A DNA stretch of 64,000 bases from Nocardioides sp. CFH 31398 (GTDB lineage: Bacteria; Actinomycetota; Actinomycetes; Propionibacteriales; Nocardioidaceae). Positions 25,358-33,739 of the stretch are shown one piece after another. Where the stretch lies: the NCBI RefSeq assembly GCF_022436705.1, contig NZ_JAKUHT010000005.1, forward strand, positions 124,001-188,000, read 5' to 3'. Position numbers and translations under genes: made by a program. Under the pieces are notes generated by a model. That model was not told the origin of the DNA and did not search any database. It saw only the letters and a list, made by a program, of their open reading frames with translations. Within the stretch, counting starts at the first letter, position 1, and each line of letters opens with the position of its first letter.

Positions 25358-25843
25358 TCAGGAGGCCAGCACCTCGTCGAGGATGCCCTCGGCCTTGTCC
25401 TCGTTGGTGCTCTCGGCGAGCGCGAGCTCGGAGACGAGGATCTGGCGAGCCTTGGCGAGCATGCGCTTCTCGCCCGCGGACAGGCCGCGGTCGCGCTCGC
25501 GGCGCCACAGGTCGCGGACGACCTCGGCCACCTTCATGACGTCGCCGCTGTGCAGCTTCTCGAGGTTCGCCTTGTAGCGGCGCGACCAGTTGGTCGGCTC
25601 CTCCACCTGCGAGGCGCGGAGCACGTCGAAGACGCGGTCCAGGCCCTCCTTGTCGACGACGTCCCGGACGCCGACCAGGTCGAGGTTGCATGCGGGGACT
25701 CGAACGACGAGGTCCTGCTGGGCGACGATGCGGAGGACCAGGTACTGCCGGTCCTCGCCCTTGATGGTCCGGTTCTCGATGTCCTCGATGACCGCGGCCC
25801 CGTGATTGGGGTACACAACCGTTTCGCCGACGGTGAATGTCAT
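25358..25843 (-). CDS. carD: CarD-family RNA polymerase-binding transcription regulator
   Basis: CarD binds the RNA polymerase beta subunit and stabilises open complexes at rRNA and housekeeping promoters. The 161-residue protein has the N-terminal Tudor-like domain ([20 protein letters not shown]) and the C-terminal helical domain. W86 in [10 protein letters not shown] is the conserved Trp that wedges into the promoter bubble. The ATG at 25841-25843 follows ggaaggggaaa. Length and sequence are those of mycobacterial and Streptomyces CarD. The gene is divergent from the UbiA-like gene. Confidence 0.97.
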   Translation of the reverse strand: MTFTVGETVVYPNHGAAVIEDIENRTIKGEDRQYLVLRIVAQQDLVVRVPACNLDLVGVRDVVDKEGLDRVFDVLRASQVEEPTNWSRRYKANLEKLHSGDVMKVAEVVRDLWRRERDRGLSAGEKRMLAKARQILVSELALAESTNEDKAEGILDEVLAS

Positions 25844-25872
25844 ATGTACGTTTCCCCTTCCGAAGGACCCCC

Positions 25873-25904
25873 ATCATACCACGGCGTAAGGGGTGCTTCC
25901 TCAA
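25873..25904 (-). promoter_or_regulatory. Putative carD promoter
   Basis: On the minus strand a good -10 element TATGAT (25873-25878) lies 30 bases upstream of the carD ATG. TTGAGG (25899-25904) is 20 bases further upstream, a long spacing for a -35. The rest of the 258-bp gap up to the UbiA-like gene contains TTGACA on the plus strand (25936-25941) but no further gene that I can support. Confidence 0.4.
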
Positions 25905-26101
25905 CGTTTCCGCAGGTCAGAGGCTTGCGCGGGGCTTGACAGACGGCAGGATTCGTGTCTCGACCCGCGTGGCGGGCCCAACGGACGGACCGCTCCCGGC
26001 GCCGTCCACCAGGGTCTCACGGAGCCCCTGATGGACGTCGCGGCGACCTGGTTCCGGGGTTGCCCTCCCGCGGAGCGACGGTTGCGCGGATACTTCCGCG
26101 C

Positions 26102-27307
26102 ATGGGTGGAGAGCGTGACCGGGGGGCCGACGCCCGTGAGGGCGCGGGGGTGCCGGCGGCCGACCCGGCGGCCGCCGCCAAGGCGCAGAAGAAGGCCGAG
26201 AAGCAGCGCCGGGCCGAGGAGCGGCGTCGCCGCTGGGCACGGCCCGAGGCGGCCGCCGTGGAGAACTCGTCCGGCGACGAGACCGACGACCCCGTCGGCG
26301 ACACCGCCGTCCTGACGCGGTCGGAGCCGGACGACGCGCCCGCGGACGAGGTCACCGACGAGGTGGTGGGCAGCGCCGCCACCCCGAAGCAGACCAGGGC
26401 CGAGAAGAAGGCGGCCAAGGCGCAGCAGAAGGCCGAGCAGGAGGCCGGGCGCGGGTCCGCGAAGGACTCCGGACAGGGCTCGCAGACCCCGACGCAGGCC
26501 GCGCCCGAGGCGGAGAAGCGGGACGACGGCGACGCCGCCCCGACCACGGCGGCTCCGGTGGTCCCGGCCCGCGGTCCGAAGGCCCTCTGGTTCCTCCTGC
26601 TCGCGGCCCACCCCCGGCAGGCGGTCGTCACGGCCGCCGCCCTCGCGGGCGCGGCGGCCCTGGCCGGCCGCCCGCCGGAGCAGGTCGGCCTGCTCGCGGC
26701 GATGGCCCTGGTCGGCCAGGCCATGCTGGGCTGGCACAACGACCTCGTCGACCGCGACCGGGACGCCGCCGTCCTCGCCCGCAACCGCGACGCCGAGACA
26801 CCGCGACGCCTGGCCCGCAAGCCCCTCGCCGAGGGCCGGCTCGAGCCCGGGTCGGTCTGGTACGCCTTCGCGATCGCCGGGCTGCTCCTGGTTCCGCTGT
26901 CGGTGTCCAACGGCGTGACGGCCGGCGTGACGTTCCTCGTCGTGGTGGCGATCGGGATGATCGCGAACATCTCGCTGCGGCACGGCTGGTTCTCGCCCGT
27001 GCCGTGGGCGGCCTCGTTCGCGCTCTACCCCGCCGTGCTGTCGTACGCCGGGCCGATCGGCGGCCCCGAGGGCCTGGCGCCGAACCCGGTGCTGGTCGCA
27101 CTTTCCGCCGCCCTGGGCGTCGTCGTCCACGTGCTGCGGTCGCTGCCCGGGCTGGTCGACGACCACCGCGACGGTCTCAAGCACCTGCCGCTGCGGCTCG
27201 CCCTGAAGGTCGGGGCCCCCCGTCTGCTCGCCCTCGGGTCGGTCCTCGCGGCCGGCCTCGTCATCGCGCTGGTCACGGTGGCCGCGCAGCAGGGCCTCGT
27301 GCAGTAG
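26102..27307 (+). CDS. UbiA-family prenyltransferase with long charged N-terminal extension
   Basis: A 401-residue protein. Residues 1-155 form a hydrophilic Ala/Lys/Glu/Arg-rich extension (for example AAAKAQKKAEKQRRAEERRRR and RAEKKAAKAQQKAEQEAG) likely to be helical or coiled-coil. Residues 160-400 form the membrane enzyme with about 8 helices. Asp-rich motifs are NDLVDRDRD near 214-222 and DDHRD near 353-357, matching the Mg-prenyl-diphosphate sites of UbiA enzymes. The acceptor is unknown. The ATG at 26102 is the best start although the RBS is weak. The extension is not part of the family fold. Confidence 0.82.
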   Translation: MGGERDRGADAREGAGVPAADPAAAAKAQKKAEKQRRAEERRRRWARPEAAAVENSSGDETDDPVGDTAVLTRSEPDDAPADEVTDEVVGSAATPKQTRAEKKAAKAQQKAEQEAGRGSAKDSGQGSQTPTQAAPEAEKRDDGDAAPTTAAPVVPARGPKALWFLLLAAHPRQAVVTAAALAGAAALAGRPPEQVGLLAAMALVGQAMLGWHNDLVDRDRDAAVLARNRDAETPRRLARKPLAEGRLEPGSVWYAFAIAGLLLVPLSVSNGVTAGVTFLVVVAIGMIANISLRHGWFSPVPWAASFALYPAVLSYAGPIGGPEGLAPNPVLVALSAALGVVVHVLRSLPGLVDDHRDGLKHLPLRLALKVGAPRLLALGSVLAAGLVIALVTVAAQQGLVQ

Positions 27308-27360
27308 TCGGGCCGGGGACGGGCGCCACGCGGGCGCCGGCGCGCCGGTACGCTTGGCCC

Positions 27361-27918
27361 GTGCCTCAGCCCCAGCGTTCCCTGCTCCGGCGTGCCGCCG
27401 TCATCGGCGCGGCCACCCTGGCCCTCCCGGCCCTCGCGTCGTGCGGCTTCGACGAGAACACGAACATCGTCTACACCCCCGCGGAGGGGACCTTCGACCG
27501 CAGCGCGTCGGTCGACGTCCTCGGTGCCGCGATCGTGTCGACGGACGGCAACGGCGAGGGCACCTTCGTCGCCGGGTTCTCGAACGAGACGTCCGAGACG
27601 GCGGCCGTGACCGCGATCGGCGGTGACGTCACCGCCGAGCTGGACGAGCCGATCGAGCTCGCGCCGCAGGGCTTCGTGCAGCTCGCCGAGGAGGGCGGCG
27701 TCCCCGTCACCGGTGACTTCGAGATCGGCGACTTCCTCGTCGTCGAGATCAGCTACTCGACCGGGCAGGACGTGACCTTCGACGTGTCCGTCGTCCCGAA
27801 CGCCGGCTACTACGAGGGCATCGACGGTCCGATCCCGACCGAGATGGACGAGTACGACACCGAGGACCTCTACACGCCGGCCGACGAGGTCGTCCCTGGC
27901 GAGGGCGAGGGCGAGTGA
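27361..27918 (+). CDS. Lipoprotein, LpqE-like
   Basis: A 185-residue secreted lipoprotein. The signal peptide is [22 protein letters not shown] with the lipobox LASC; mature Cys is residue 28. The mature part is acidic and beta-rich, ending in an E/D/G tail. LpqE of mycobacteria lies beside carD in the same relation, and the domain resembles the copper-chaperone-like PCuAC fold, but Met/His copper ligands are not evident. The stop overlaps gpmA by GTGA, so the two are coupled. Confidence 0.8.
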   Translation: MPQPQRSLLRRAAVIGAATLALPALASCGFDENTNIVYTPAEGTFDRSASVDVLGAAIVSTDGNGEGTFVAGFSNETSETAAVTAIGGDVTAELDEPIELAPQGFVQLAEEGGVPVTGDFEIGDFLVVEISYSTGQDVTFDVSVVPNAGYYEGIDGPIPTEMDEYDTEDLYTPADEVVPGEGEGE

Positions 27919-28682
27919 GCACCGACGGCGGCCCCGACGGCGCACGCACCCTGATCCTGCTCCGCCACGGCGAGAGCGACTGGAACGCGAAGAACCTCTT
28001 CACCGGGTGGGTCGACGTCGACCTCACCGAGAAGGGCCGCGCCGAGGCCGTCGCCGGCGGACGCCTGATCAAGGAGTCCGGCCTGCTGCCGGACGTCGTC
28101 CACACCTCGCTGCTGCGCCGCGCCATCACGACGTCCGCGCTCGCGCTGGACGCCGCGGACCGCCACTGGATCCCCGTCCGGCGCACCTGGCGCCTGAACG
28201 AGCGCCACTACGGTGCGCTGCAGGGCAAGGACAAGAAGCAGACCCTCGCGGAGTACGGCGAGGAGCAGTTCATGCAGTGGCGGCGGAGCTTCGACGTCCC
28301 CCCGCCGCCGATCGACGCCGACGACGAGTACTCCCAGGACGGCGACCCCCGCTACGCCGACCTCGGCGACGAGATGCCCCGCACCGAGTGCCTCGCGGAC
28401 GTCATCACCCGGCTGATGCCCTGGTGGGAGGGTGACGCCGCCGCCGACCTGCAGCCCGGCCGCACGGTGCTGGTCGCCGCGCACGGCAACAGCCTCCGCG
28501 CGATCGTCAAGCACCTCGACGGCATCAGCGACGACGAGATCGCCGGCCTCAACATCCCCACCGGCCAGCCGCTGGTCTACCGCCTCGACGACTCCCTCGC
28601 CCCGCTCACCCGCGGCGGCGAGTACCTCGACCCCGAGGCGGCCGCCGCCGCCGCGGAGGCCGTCGCCAACCAGGGTCGCTGA
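27915..28682 (+). CDS. gpmA: 2,3-bisphosphoglycerate-dependent phosphoglycerate mutase
   Basis: Interconverts 3- and 2-phosphoglycerate in glycolysis. The phosphorylated His is H18 in [28 protein letters not shown] carries the catalytic Glu, and [15 protein letters not shown] the second His. The 255-residue length is normal for dPGM. The GTG at 27915 overlaps the lipoprotein stop. The gpm-phoU-senX3-regX3 neighbourhood is conserved in actinobacteria. Confidence 0.96.
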   Translation: MSTDGGPDGARTLILLRHGESDWNAKNLFTGWVDVDLTEKGRAEAVAGGRLIKESGLLPDVVHTSLLRRAITTSALALDAADRHWIPVRRTWRLNERHYGALQGKDKKQTLAEYGEEQFMQWRRSFDVPPPPIDADDEYSQDGDPRYADLGDEMPRTECLADVITRLMPWWEGDAAADLQPGRTVLVAAHGNSLRAIVKHLDGISDDEIAGLNIPTGQPLVYRLDDSLAPLTRGGEYLDPEAAAAAAEAVANQGR

Positions 28683-28896
28683 CGCGGAACGCGACGGGCC
28701 ACGACTCGCGTCGTGGTCGCCGGCGGGGTCGAGGCGCATCGTGACCCGCTGAGCCGACGGACCGGTCGTGGTCCGGCGGTCTCGAGGCGGACGCTCGCTC
28801 CCGGTCGGACCATGCGAGCCGGGGCTCGACCGGTCACGTCGCGACCGGGCTGCCGATGTGCCGACTTGGCTGACGATGTTTCGTCCGCCCGGTCGG

Positions 28897-28922
28897 GGTT
28901 TCACCAGCCGGCTGGTGAAACC
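28897..28922. terminator. Perfect 26-bp palindrome between gpmA and phoU
   Basis: Bases 28897-28922 are a perfect palindrome centred at 28909.5 (half-site ggtttcaccagcc). It lies between two convergent genes, 38 bp from the phoU stop, so a bidirectional terminator is likely. With no loop it could equally be a protein-binding site. The rest of the 277-bp gap has GC-rich repeats, among them a degenerate copy (atgtgccgactt near 28856) of the 32-bp repeat unit. Confidence 0.5.
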
Positions 28923-28959
28923 TGAGACAGGTGAGACAGACGGGACGACGGCGAGCGGG

Positions 28960-29610
28960 TCAGGTGGAGACCGGGAAGTCCCCGGTGACCACGAAGACGA
29001 CGCGGTTGGCGATGCCGACGGCGTGGTCGGCGATGCGCTCGTAGTAGCGGCCGAGGAGGGCGACGTCGACCGCGGCCTCGACGCCGTGGGTCCAGTCCTT
29101 GCGCAGCAGCTCGGTGAAGTTGAGGCGGCGGAGCTTGTCCATCTCCTCGTCGATCTCGGCGAGCCGCGCGGCGGTCTCGACGTCCCGCTCGGTGATGACC
29201 ACGCGCAGCCGGCCGACCATCTCGAGGGCAATCGTCGACATGCGGGTCATGGTGGGACGCAGGTCCTCGGGCACCGCCAGCCCGGGCACGCGCAGGCGCG
29301 CGACCTTCGCGACGTGCTCGGCGAGGTCACCCATCCGCTCGAGCTCGCTGACGATCCGCAGGGCGGCGACGATCTGGCGCAGGTCGCCGGCGACCGGCTG
29401 CTGCAGCGACAGCAGGTTGAAGGCGTCGTTCTCGACCTTCTCCCGGCGGAGGTCGATCTCCGCGTCGGCGCTGATGACGCGCTCGGCGGTCTCGGCGTCC
29501 CCCGTGAGCAGCGCCTGGGTCGCCGTCTGCACCGCGACCTCGACGAGTCGGGTCATCTCGGACAGGTCGGCGAACACGCCCTCGAGCTCGTCGTAGTAGG
29601 CCTCACGCAT
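28960..29610 (-). CDS. phoU: Phosphate signalling protein PhoU
   Basis: A 216-residue all-helical protein with two PhoU repeats. ERMGDLAEHVAKVAR and YYERIADHAVGIANRVV carry the E/DxxxD metal-binding motifs of repeats one and two. It links the Pst transporter to the SenX3-RegX3 two-component system and represses the Pho response when phosphate is plentiful. It is divergent from senX3, with a PHO-box-like sequence between the genes. No pst genes are in the window. Confidence 0.95.
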   Translation of the reverse strand: MREAYYDELEGVFADLSEMTRLVEVAVQTATQALLTGDAETAERVISADAEIDLRREKVENDAFNLLSLQQPVAGDLRQIVAALRIVSELERMGDLAEHVAKVARLRVPGLAVPEDLRPTMTRMSTIALEMVGRLRVVITERDVETAARLAEIDEEMDKLRRLNFTELLRKDWTHGVEAAVDVALLGRYYERIADHAVGIANRVVFVVTGDFPVST

Positions 29611-29660
29611 GACGACCAGCCTAGGCGGGTGCGCGGCGGGCTTCTGGCCTGCGGCGATCC

Positions 29661-29682
29661 GGTCCGTGAACGGGCAGTGAAA
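29661..29682 (-). promoter_or_regulatory. PHO box (RegX3/PhoP-type direct repeat)
   Basis: On the minus strand the sequence reads TTTCACTGCCC followed by GTTCACGGACC: two 11-base units, each with TTCAC, spaced exactly 11 bases. This matches the actinobacterial PHO box built from GTTCACC-type repeats. It lies 51-72 bases upstream of phoU and 72-93 bases upstream of senX3, so it probably mediates autoregulation by RegX3. Confidence 0.6.
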
Positions 29683-29753
29683 TCTGGGTCGCGCACACGT
29701 CGGCCCGCCCGGCCGCGCGGTAGGCCGCGGGCGTCGTCCGTACGATCCACCCC

Positions 29754-30872
29754 GTGGATCCCACCGTCCAGGCGTTCCTGGCCGCGATCGTCGGTGCGAT
29801 CGTGGCCGGTGTCACCGTGCTCGCCTGGCACCTGTCCGACAAGCAGCAGAACCGTCGCCCGGAGGTCGTCGAGCCCGCGGTGCCCCCCGGCGTGGCCACC
29901 GTCCTGTCGGTCCTGCGCAGCAGCGCGGTCGTGGTCGACGAGAACGAGTCGGTGCTGAAGGCATCGGCGCCGGCGTACGCCCTCGGCCTCGTCCGCGGCA
30001 ACGAGCTGGTCGCCGACGAGCTGGCCGACCTGGTGCGCGCCGTCAGACGCGACGGGCAGATCCGCGAGATCGAGATGCAGATGTCGCGCCCGGGCGGGAC
30101 GCCGGACCGCCACGTCACCGCCCGCGTCGCACCGCTGGGCTCGCGGATGGTGCTGGCGCTCGTCGAGGACCGCACCCGCGAGCGCCGCGTCGAGGCCGTA
30201 CGACGGGACTTCGTCGCCAACGTCAGCCACGAGCTCAAGACCCCGGTGGGCGCCATCCGCCTCCTGGCCGAGGCCGTCTCCGACGCGGCCGACGACCCGG
30301 AGGCCGTCAAGCGGTTCGCGGGCCGGATGAACCACGAGTCCGAGCGTCTCGGCACGCTGGTCCAGCAGATCATCGAGCTGTCGCGCCTGCAGGGCGACGA
30401 GCCGCTGGAGACCCCCTCGCGGGTGTCGGTCGACGAGGTCGTCGCGACCGCGATCGACACCTCCGCGATCGACGCCGCCGCGCGACGCATCAACCTCGTC
30501 GCGGGAGGCGAGGAGGGCCTGGAGGTCCTCGGGAACGCCGACCAGGTGGCCGTCGCGGTCGGCAACCTGGTGGCGAACGCGGTCGCGTACTCCCGGGAGG
30601 GCTCCTCGGTGCTGGTGAGCGCACGCGCCGACGAGGACACCGTCGACCTGTCCATCACCGACCAGGGCATCGGCATCCCGGCCGGGGAGATCGACCGCAT
30701 CTTCGAACGCTTCTACCGGGTCGACCCGGCACGGCACCGCTCCACCGGCGGCACCGGTCTCGGGCTGTCGATCGTCAAGCACGTCGCGGCCACCCACGGG
30801 GGCGACGTCCGCGTCTGGTCCGTGGAGGGCCAGGGCTCCACCTTCACGCTGACGCTCCCCCGGGCGTCCTGA
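29754..30872 (+). CDS. senX3: Sensor histidine kinase SenX3/PhoR-type
   Basis: A 372-residue kinase of the phosphate-responsive SenX3-RegX3 pair. One N-terminal membrane helix (about 8-27) is followed by a PAS-like region (45-140). The HisKA box is FVANVSHELKTPVG with H159. The ATP domain has GNLVANAVAYS (N box), DQGIGIPAGEIDRIFERFYRVD (G1/F) and GGTGLGLSIVKH (G2). No extracytoplasmic sensor domain exists, in line with phosphate status being signalled through PhoU/Pst. The start is GTG at 29754. Confidence 0.95.
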   Translation: MDPTVQAFLAAIVGAIVAGVTVLAWHLSDKQQNRRPEVVEPAVPPGVATVLSVLRSSAVVVDENESVLKASAPAYALGLVRGNELVADELADLVRAVRRDGQIREIEMQMSRPGGTPDRHVTARVAPLGSRMVLALVEDRTRERRVEAVRRDFVANVSHELKTPVGAIRLLAEAVSDAADDPEAVKRFAGRMNHESERLGTLVQQIIELSRLQGDEPLETPSRVSVDEVVATAIDTSAIDAAARRINLVAGGEEGLEVLGNADQVAVAVGNLVANAVAYSREGSSVLVSARADEDTVDLSITDQGIGIPAGEIDRIFERFYRVDPARHRSTGGTGLGLSIVKHVAATHGGDVRVWSVEGQGSTFTLTLPRAS

Positions 30873-30945
30873 TCAGCAACTACCGTTGACCACGGCACGA
30901 CGTGCCGCCGAGCCGCAGCAGAGCCGCAGCAAGAGAGGGACCCCC

Positions 30946-31629
30946 GTGACCAAGGTGCTCGTCGTCGAGGACGAGGAGAGCTACAGCGACGCGCTGGCCT
31001 ACATGCTCCGCAAGGAGGGGTACGAGGTCGCCATCGCCGCGACCGGCGACGACGCGCTCACCGAGTTCGACCGCAACGGCGCGGACATCGTGCTGCTCGA
31101 CCTCATGCTCCCGGGCATCCCGGGCACCGAGGTCTGCCGCCGCATCCGCCAGACCTCCAGCGTCCCGGTGATCATGGTCAGCGCGAAGGACGACGAGGTC
31201 GACAAGGTGGTGGGCCTCGAGCTCGGCGCCGACGACTACGTCACCAAGCCCTACTCCCCCCGCGAGCTGGTCGCCCGCATCCGCGCGGTCCTCCGTCGTG
31301 GCCACGACAGCGGCGGCGACGTCGCCAGCCCCACCCTCGAGGCGGGGTCGGTCCGCATGGACGTCGAGCGCCACGTCGTCACCGTCGACGGCACCGAGCA
31401 GCGGCTCCCGCTGAAGGAGTTCGAGCTGCTCGAGATGTTCCTGCGCAACCCCGGCCGCGTGCTGACCCGCGGGCAGCTCATCGACCGCGTCTGGGGCTCG
31501 GACTACGTGGGCGACACCAAGACCCTCGACGTCCACGTGAAGCGCCTGCGCGCCAAGCTCGAGAAGGACCCCGGCGACCCCTCGTTCCTCGTCACGGTGC
31601 GCGGGCTGGGCTACAAGCTGGACGTGTGA
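30946..31629 (+). CDS. regX3: Response regulator RegX3/PhoP-type
   Basis: A 227-residue OmpR-family response regulator. The receiver has the acidic pocket VVEDEE, phospho-acceptor D52 in VLLDLMLPG, and K103 in YVTKPYSP. The winged-helix domain (about 127-225) ends with GGLY-like VRGLGYKLDV. The GTG at 30946 follows agagaggga. It is 73 bp downstream of senX3. Its stop codon lies inside the left arm of the terminator hairpin. Confidence 0.95.
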   Translation: MTKVLVVEDEESYSDALAYMLRKEGYEVAIAATGDDALTEFDRNGADIVLLDLMLPGIPGTEVCRRIRQTSSVPVIMVSAKDDEVDKVVGLELGADDYVTKPYSPRELVARIRAVLRRGHDSGGDVASPTLEAGSVRMDVERHVVTVDGTEQRLPLKEFELLEMFLRNPGRVLTRGQLIDRVWGSDYVGDTKTLDVHVKRLRAKLEKDPGDPSFLVTVRGLGYKLDV

Positions 31630-31670
31630 CTCCCCGCGACTGAGGGACGAGGTCGCTGGGAGTCACACGT
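31622..31670 (+). terminator. regX3 terminator hairpin overlapping the stop codon
   Basis: Arms 31622-31640 and 31652-31670 are 19 bp with one mismatch and an 11-base loop (tgagggacgag). The left arm contains the last codons and TGA of regX3. This is a strong factor-independent-like stem without a U-tract. Confidence 0.75.
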
Positions 31671-31698
31671 GTCAACCCGTGGGGTGGTGCCCCCCCCC

Positions 31699-31786
31699 GC
31701 GTGGGTGGGGCGGGGGGGCTGCCCCACCCACGCCCAGCGCAGCCCCGACGCCACGGCCGAGCCTGCGAGGCCGTGACGCGTCGGGG
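31699..31786. terminator. Two further GC-rich hairpins in the regX3-EamA gap
   Basis: gcgtgggtggggc (31699-31711) and gccccacccacgc (31721-31733) form a perfect 13-bp stem. Then ccccgacg...cacggcc (31743-31758) pairs with ggccgtg...cgtcgggg (31769-31786). With the regX3 terminator they give three consecutive hairpins. They lie in a 490-bp stretch (31630-32119) where I find no gene, only hairpins and repeats. Confidence 0.6.
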
Positions 31787-31813
31787 ATCGAGCGAGCGCG
31801 CGACCGAGGGACG

Positions 31814-31835
31814 AGGTCGCGACCGCGGGTCGAGA
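31814..31835 (+). repeat. 22-bp dispersed repeat, copy 1
   Basis: aggtcgcgaccgcgggtcga, plus two bases, is identical at 53138-53159 downstream of icmF, in the same orientation. Both copies are intergenic. It contains the short palindrome ggtcgcgacc. Confidence 0.7.
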
Positions 31836-31895
31836 TCTCGGTGGGCCGACGTGCGCCCAGCACCGGGCGTCGTACCACCGCCCCAGCCTGAGGAC

Positions 31896-32044
31896 GTCGA
31901 GTCGGCACGTCTGCGCACCGTCGGCGGGCGGAAGCGGTGGACGAGCGGGGTCCTCGCGACACGGGCCGTGCCGACTCGACCCCGTACGGCTGCGCAGACG
32001 TGCCGACTCGACGCCGTACAGCTGCGCAGACGTGCCGACTCGAC
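31896..32044. repeat. 32-bp-period repeat array with one inverted copy
   Basis: Units of the repeat seen at 11667-11722 recur here. An inverted copy is at 31896-31917. Three tandem units end at 31980, 32012 and 32044, an exact 32-base period; the first is degraded at its 5' part. The 9-base linkers (cccgtacgg, gccgtacag) are nearly identical, so this is not a CRISPR. The unit holds the palindrome ctgcgcag. No ORF in the region looks coding. Confidence 0.8.
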
Positions 32045-32119
32045 GCCACGGCAGCATCTCGACGTACGACGTCCGGAACCCGCGCGACGGGGCGCCGCCG
32101 GGGGTCCTAGCGTCGTGGC

Positions 32120-33076
32120 GTGACCACGGTTCCCCCGGCCGAGCCCGGCCTGCCTCCCGAGGAGGTCCTGACCCCCGGACGACGACCCGCGACGGCCTGG
32201 CTGCCGCTGGCCGCGGTGGCGTTCACGCTGCTCGCGTGGGCCTCGGCGTTCGTCGGGATCCGGCACCTCGGCGAGACGGTGCCGCCGGGCTCGCTGGCCC
32301 TGGGCCGGCTCGTGGTCGCCACCGTCGCGCTCGGGGTCCTGCTGCTCCTCCAGCGCCGGCGGATCCGCGTGCCCCCGCGTCGCACCTGGGGGCTGCTGGC
32401 CCTCGGCGGGGTGTCCTGGATCGGCGTCTACAACGTCGCCCTCAACGCCGGGGAGCAGCGGGTGGACGCCGGGACGGCCGCCCTCGTCGTCCAGGTCGGT
32501 CCGCTCATCGTGGCGCTGCTCGCGACCACCCTGCTCGGGGAGCGCCTCACCCGCTGGCTGGTGGCGGGGCTGGCCGTGGGCTTCGCGGGCGTCGTCCTCA
32601 TCGCCCAGGCCTCCTCGGCGGGCCCGAGCGGCGACCTCGTCGGCGTGCTGCTCGTCCTCGTCGCCGCCCTCGGGTTCGCCGTGGGTGTGCTCACCCAGAA
32701 GAAGCTGCTCGCCGACCTGGGCGCGCTCGAGGTGACGTTCTGGTTCTACGTCGCCGGCACCGTCGCCTGCCTGCCCTGGACCCTCGAGACGGTGGACGTC
32801 GTCGGCAGCACCTCCGCGGTCGACCTCGGCTGGTGGTTCTACCTCGGGCTGGTGCCGTCCGCGCTCGCCTTCACGACCTGGGCCTACGCCCTCTCCTCGG
32901 CCGACGCGGGCGGGTTCGCGATGCTCACCTTCCTCGTCCCGTTCCTCACGGCGCTGATGGCGTGGCTGACGCTCGGCGAGGTGCCCCCGCCCCTGGCGTT
33001 CGTCGGTGGGGCGCTGTGCATCGCCGGGGTGCTGCTGACGCGGCGGCGCCCGCGTCCCTCAACCCAGGAGGGGTAG
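32120..33076 (+). CDS. EamA/DMT family transporter
   Basis: A 318-residue membrane protein with ten predicted helices in two EamA repeats. The first repeat starts LLAWASAFVGIRHLGETVPPGSLAL. The second repeat ends with LVPFLTALMAWLTLGEVPPP, the usual end motif of drug/metabolite exporters. The substrate is unknown; amino acids or other metabolites are typical. The GTG start at 32120 follows the repeat-rich gap. Its 3' end overlaps the convergent DinB-like gene by 18 bp. Confidence 0.88.
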   Translation: MTTVPPAEPGLPPEEVLTPGRRPATAWLPLAAVAFTLLAWASAFVGIRHLGETVPPGSLALGRLVVATVALGVLLLLQRRRIRVPPRRTWGLLALGGVSWIGVYNVALNAGEQRVDAGTAALVVQVGPLIVALLATTLLGERLTRWLVAGLAVGFAGVVLIAQASSAGPSGDLVGVLLVLVAALGFAVGVLTQKKLLADLGALEVTFWFYVAGTVACLPWTLETVDVVGSTSAVDLGWWFYLGLVPSALAFTTWAYALSSADAGGFAMLTFLVPFLTALMAWLTLGEVPPPLAFVGGALCIAGVLLTRRRPRPSTQEG

Positions 33077-33718
33077 CGGGCGGCCGGCGTCGCCCAGCGC
33101 CTCCCCCTCGGCGGCGTCGGGCCGCACCCGACCGGTGCCGAGCAGCGCGACCCGCTCGTCACCCCAGGCCTCGGGGAAGCGGACCCCGCGCAGGACGTCG
33201 AGGACCCGCCGCGTCTCGGCCAGGCCCTCCACGGGCGGGCCGGGGGCGTCCGGCAGGTCGACCACGAGGTCGAGGTGGTGCACCGTCGCCTCGACGACGA
33301 GCGTCGAGGCCAGGTCGGCGACGGTGAGCACGTGGCCCTGGGTGGCGACGAGGTCGGCCTGGTCCGCCAGGGTCACCGCGTGCGACGCGGCGGGCGCCGT
33401 GTCGCGCCACAGCGCGAGGAGCGCCCGCTCGCCGTACGCCGCCGCCACCCGCCGCACCAGCGCCGCGTGCCCGGCACCGCCGTCCCCCTGCTCGGGGTGG
33501 AAGTCGCGCCAGTAGTCGAAGCGGTCGCGGTCGGGGGCCCGCTCCCCCGGGCTGGCCAGCGTGACCAGGGCTCGCTGGGCGTCGAGCAGCAGGTGGAAGG
33601 TCAGGTCCCGGACCGACCAGCCCTCCGCGCGCGTGGGCCGCTCCCAGTCGGCGTCCACGAGGCCGTCGAGGACCCCGCTCAGCGCGTCGTACGACGCGAC
33701 GAGGACGCCGGGGCTCAC
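33059..33718 (-). CDS. DinB-like/maleylpyruvate isomerase-type mycothiol-dependent enzyme
   Basis: A 219-residue protein of the mycothiol-dependent DinB-like (MDMPI) superfamily. The N-terminal LVDADWERPTRAEGWSVRDLTFHLLLD carries the first metal His (about residue 42), and VEATVHHLDLVVDLP the later His pair. These enzymes use mycothiol for isomerisation or detoxification. The mycothiol gene mshA is two genes upstream on the same strand, which fits. The start is GTG at 33716-33718. Confidence 0.75.
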   Translation of the reverse strand: MSPGVLVASYDALSGVLDGLVDADWERPTRAEGWSVRDLTFHLLLDAQRALVTLASPGERAPDRDRFDYWRDFHPEQGDGGAGHAALVRRVAAAYGERALLALWRDTAPAASHAVTLADQADLVATQGHVLTVADLASTLVVEATVHHLDLVVDLPDAPGPPVEGLAETRRVLDVLRGVRFPEAWGDERVALLGTGRVRPDAAEGEALGDAGRPLPLLG

Positions 33719-33739
33719 GGCCGCCTCACGGCTGCTGGC

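Noticed and set aside
31896..32044. Regular 32-base repeat that could be taken for a small CRISPR array
   Set aside because: The 9-base spacers are nearly identical, the same units occur at 11667-11722, and no cas genes are present.
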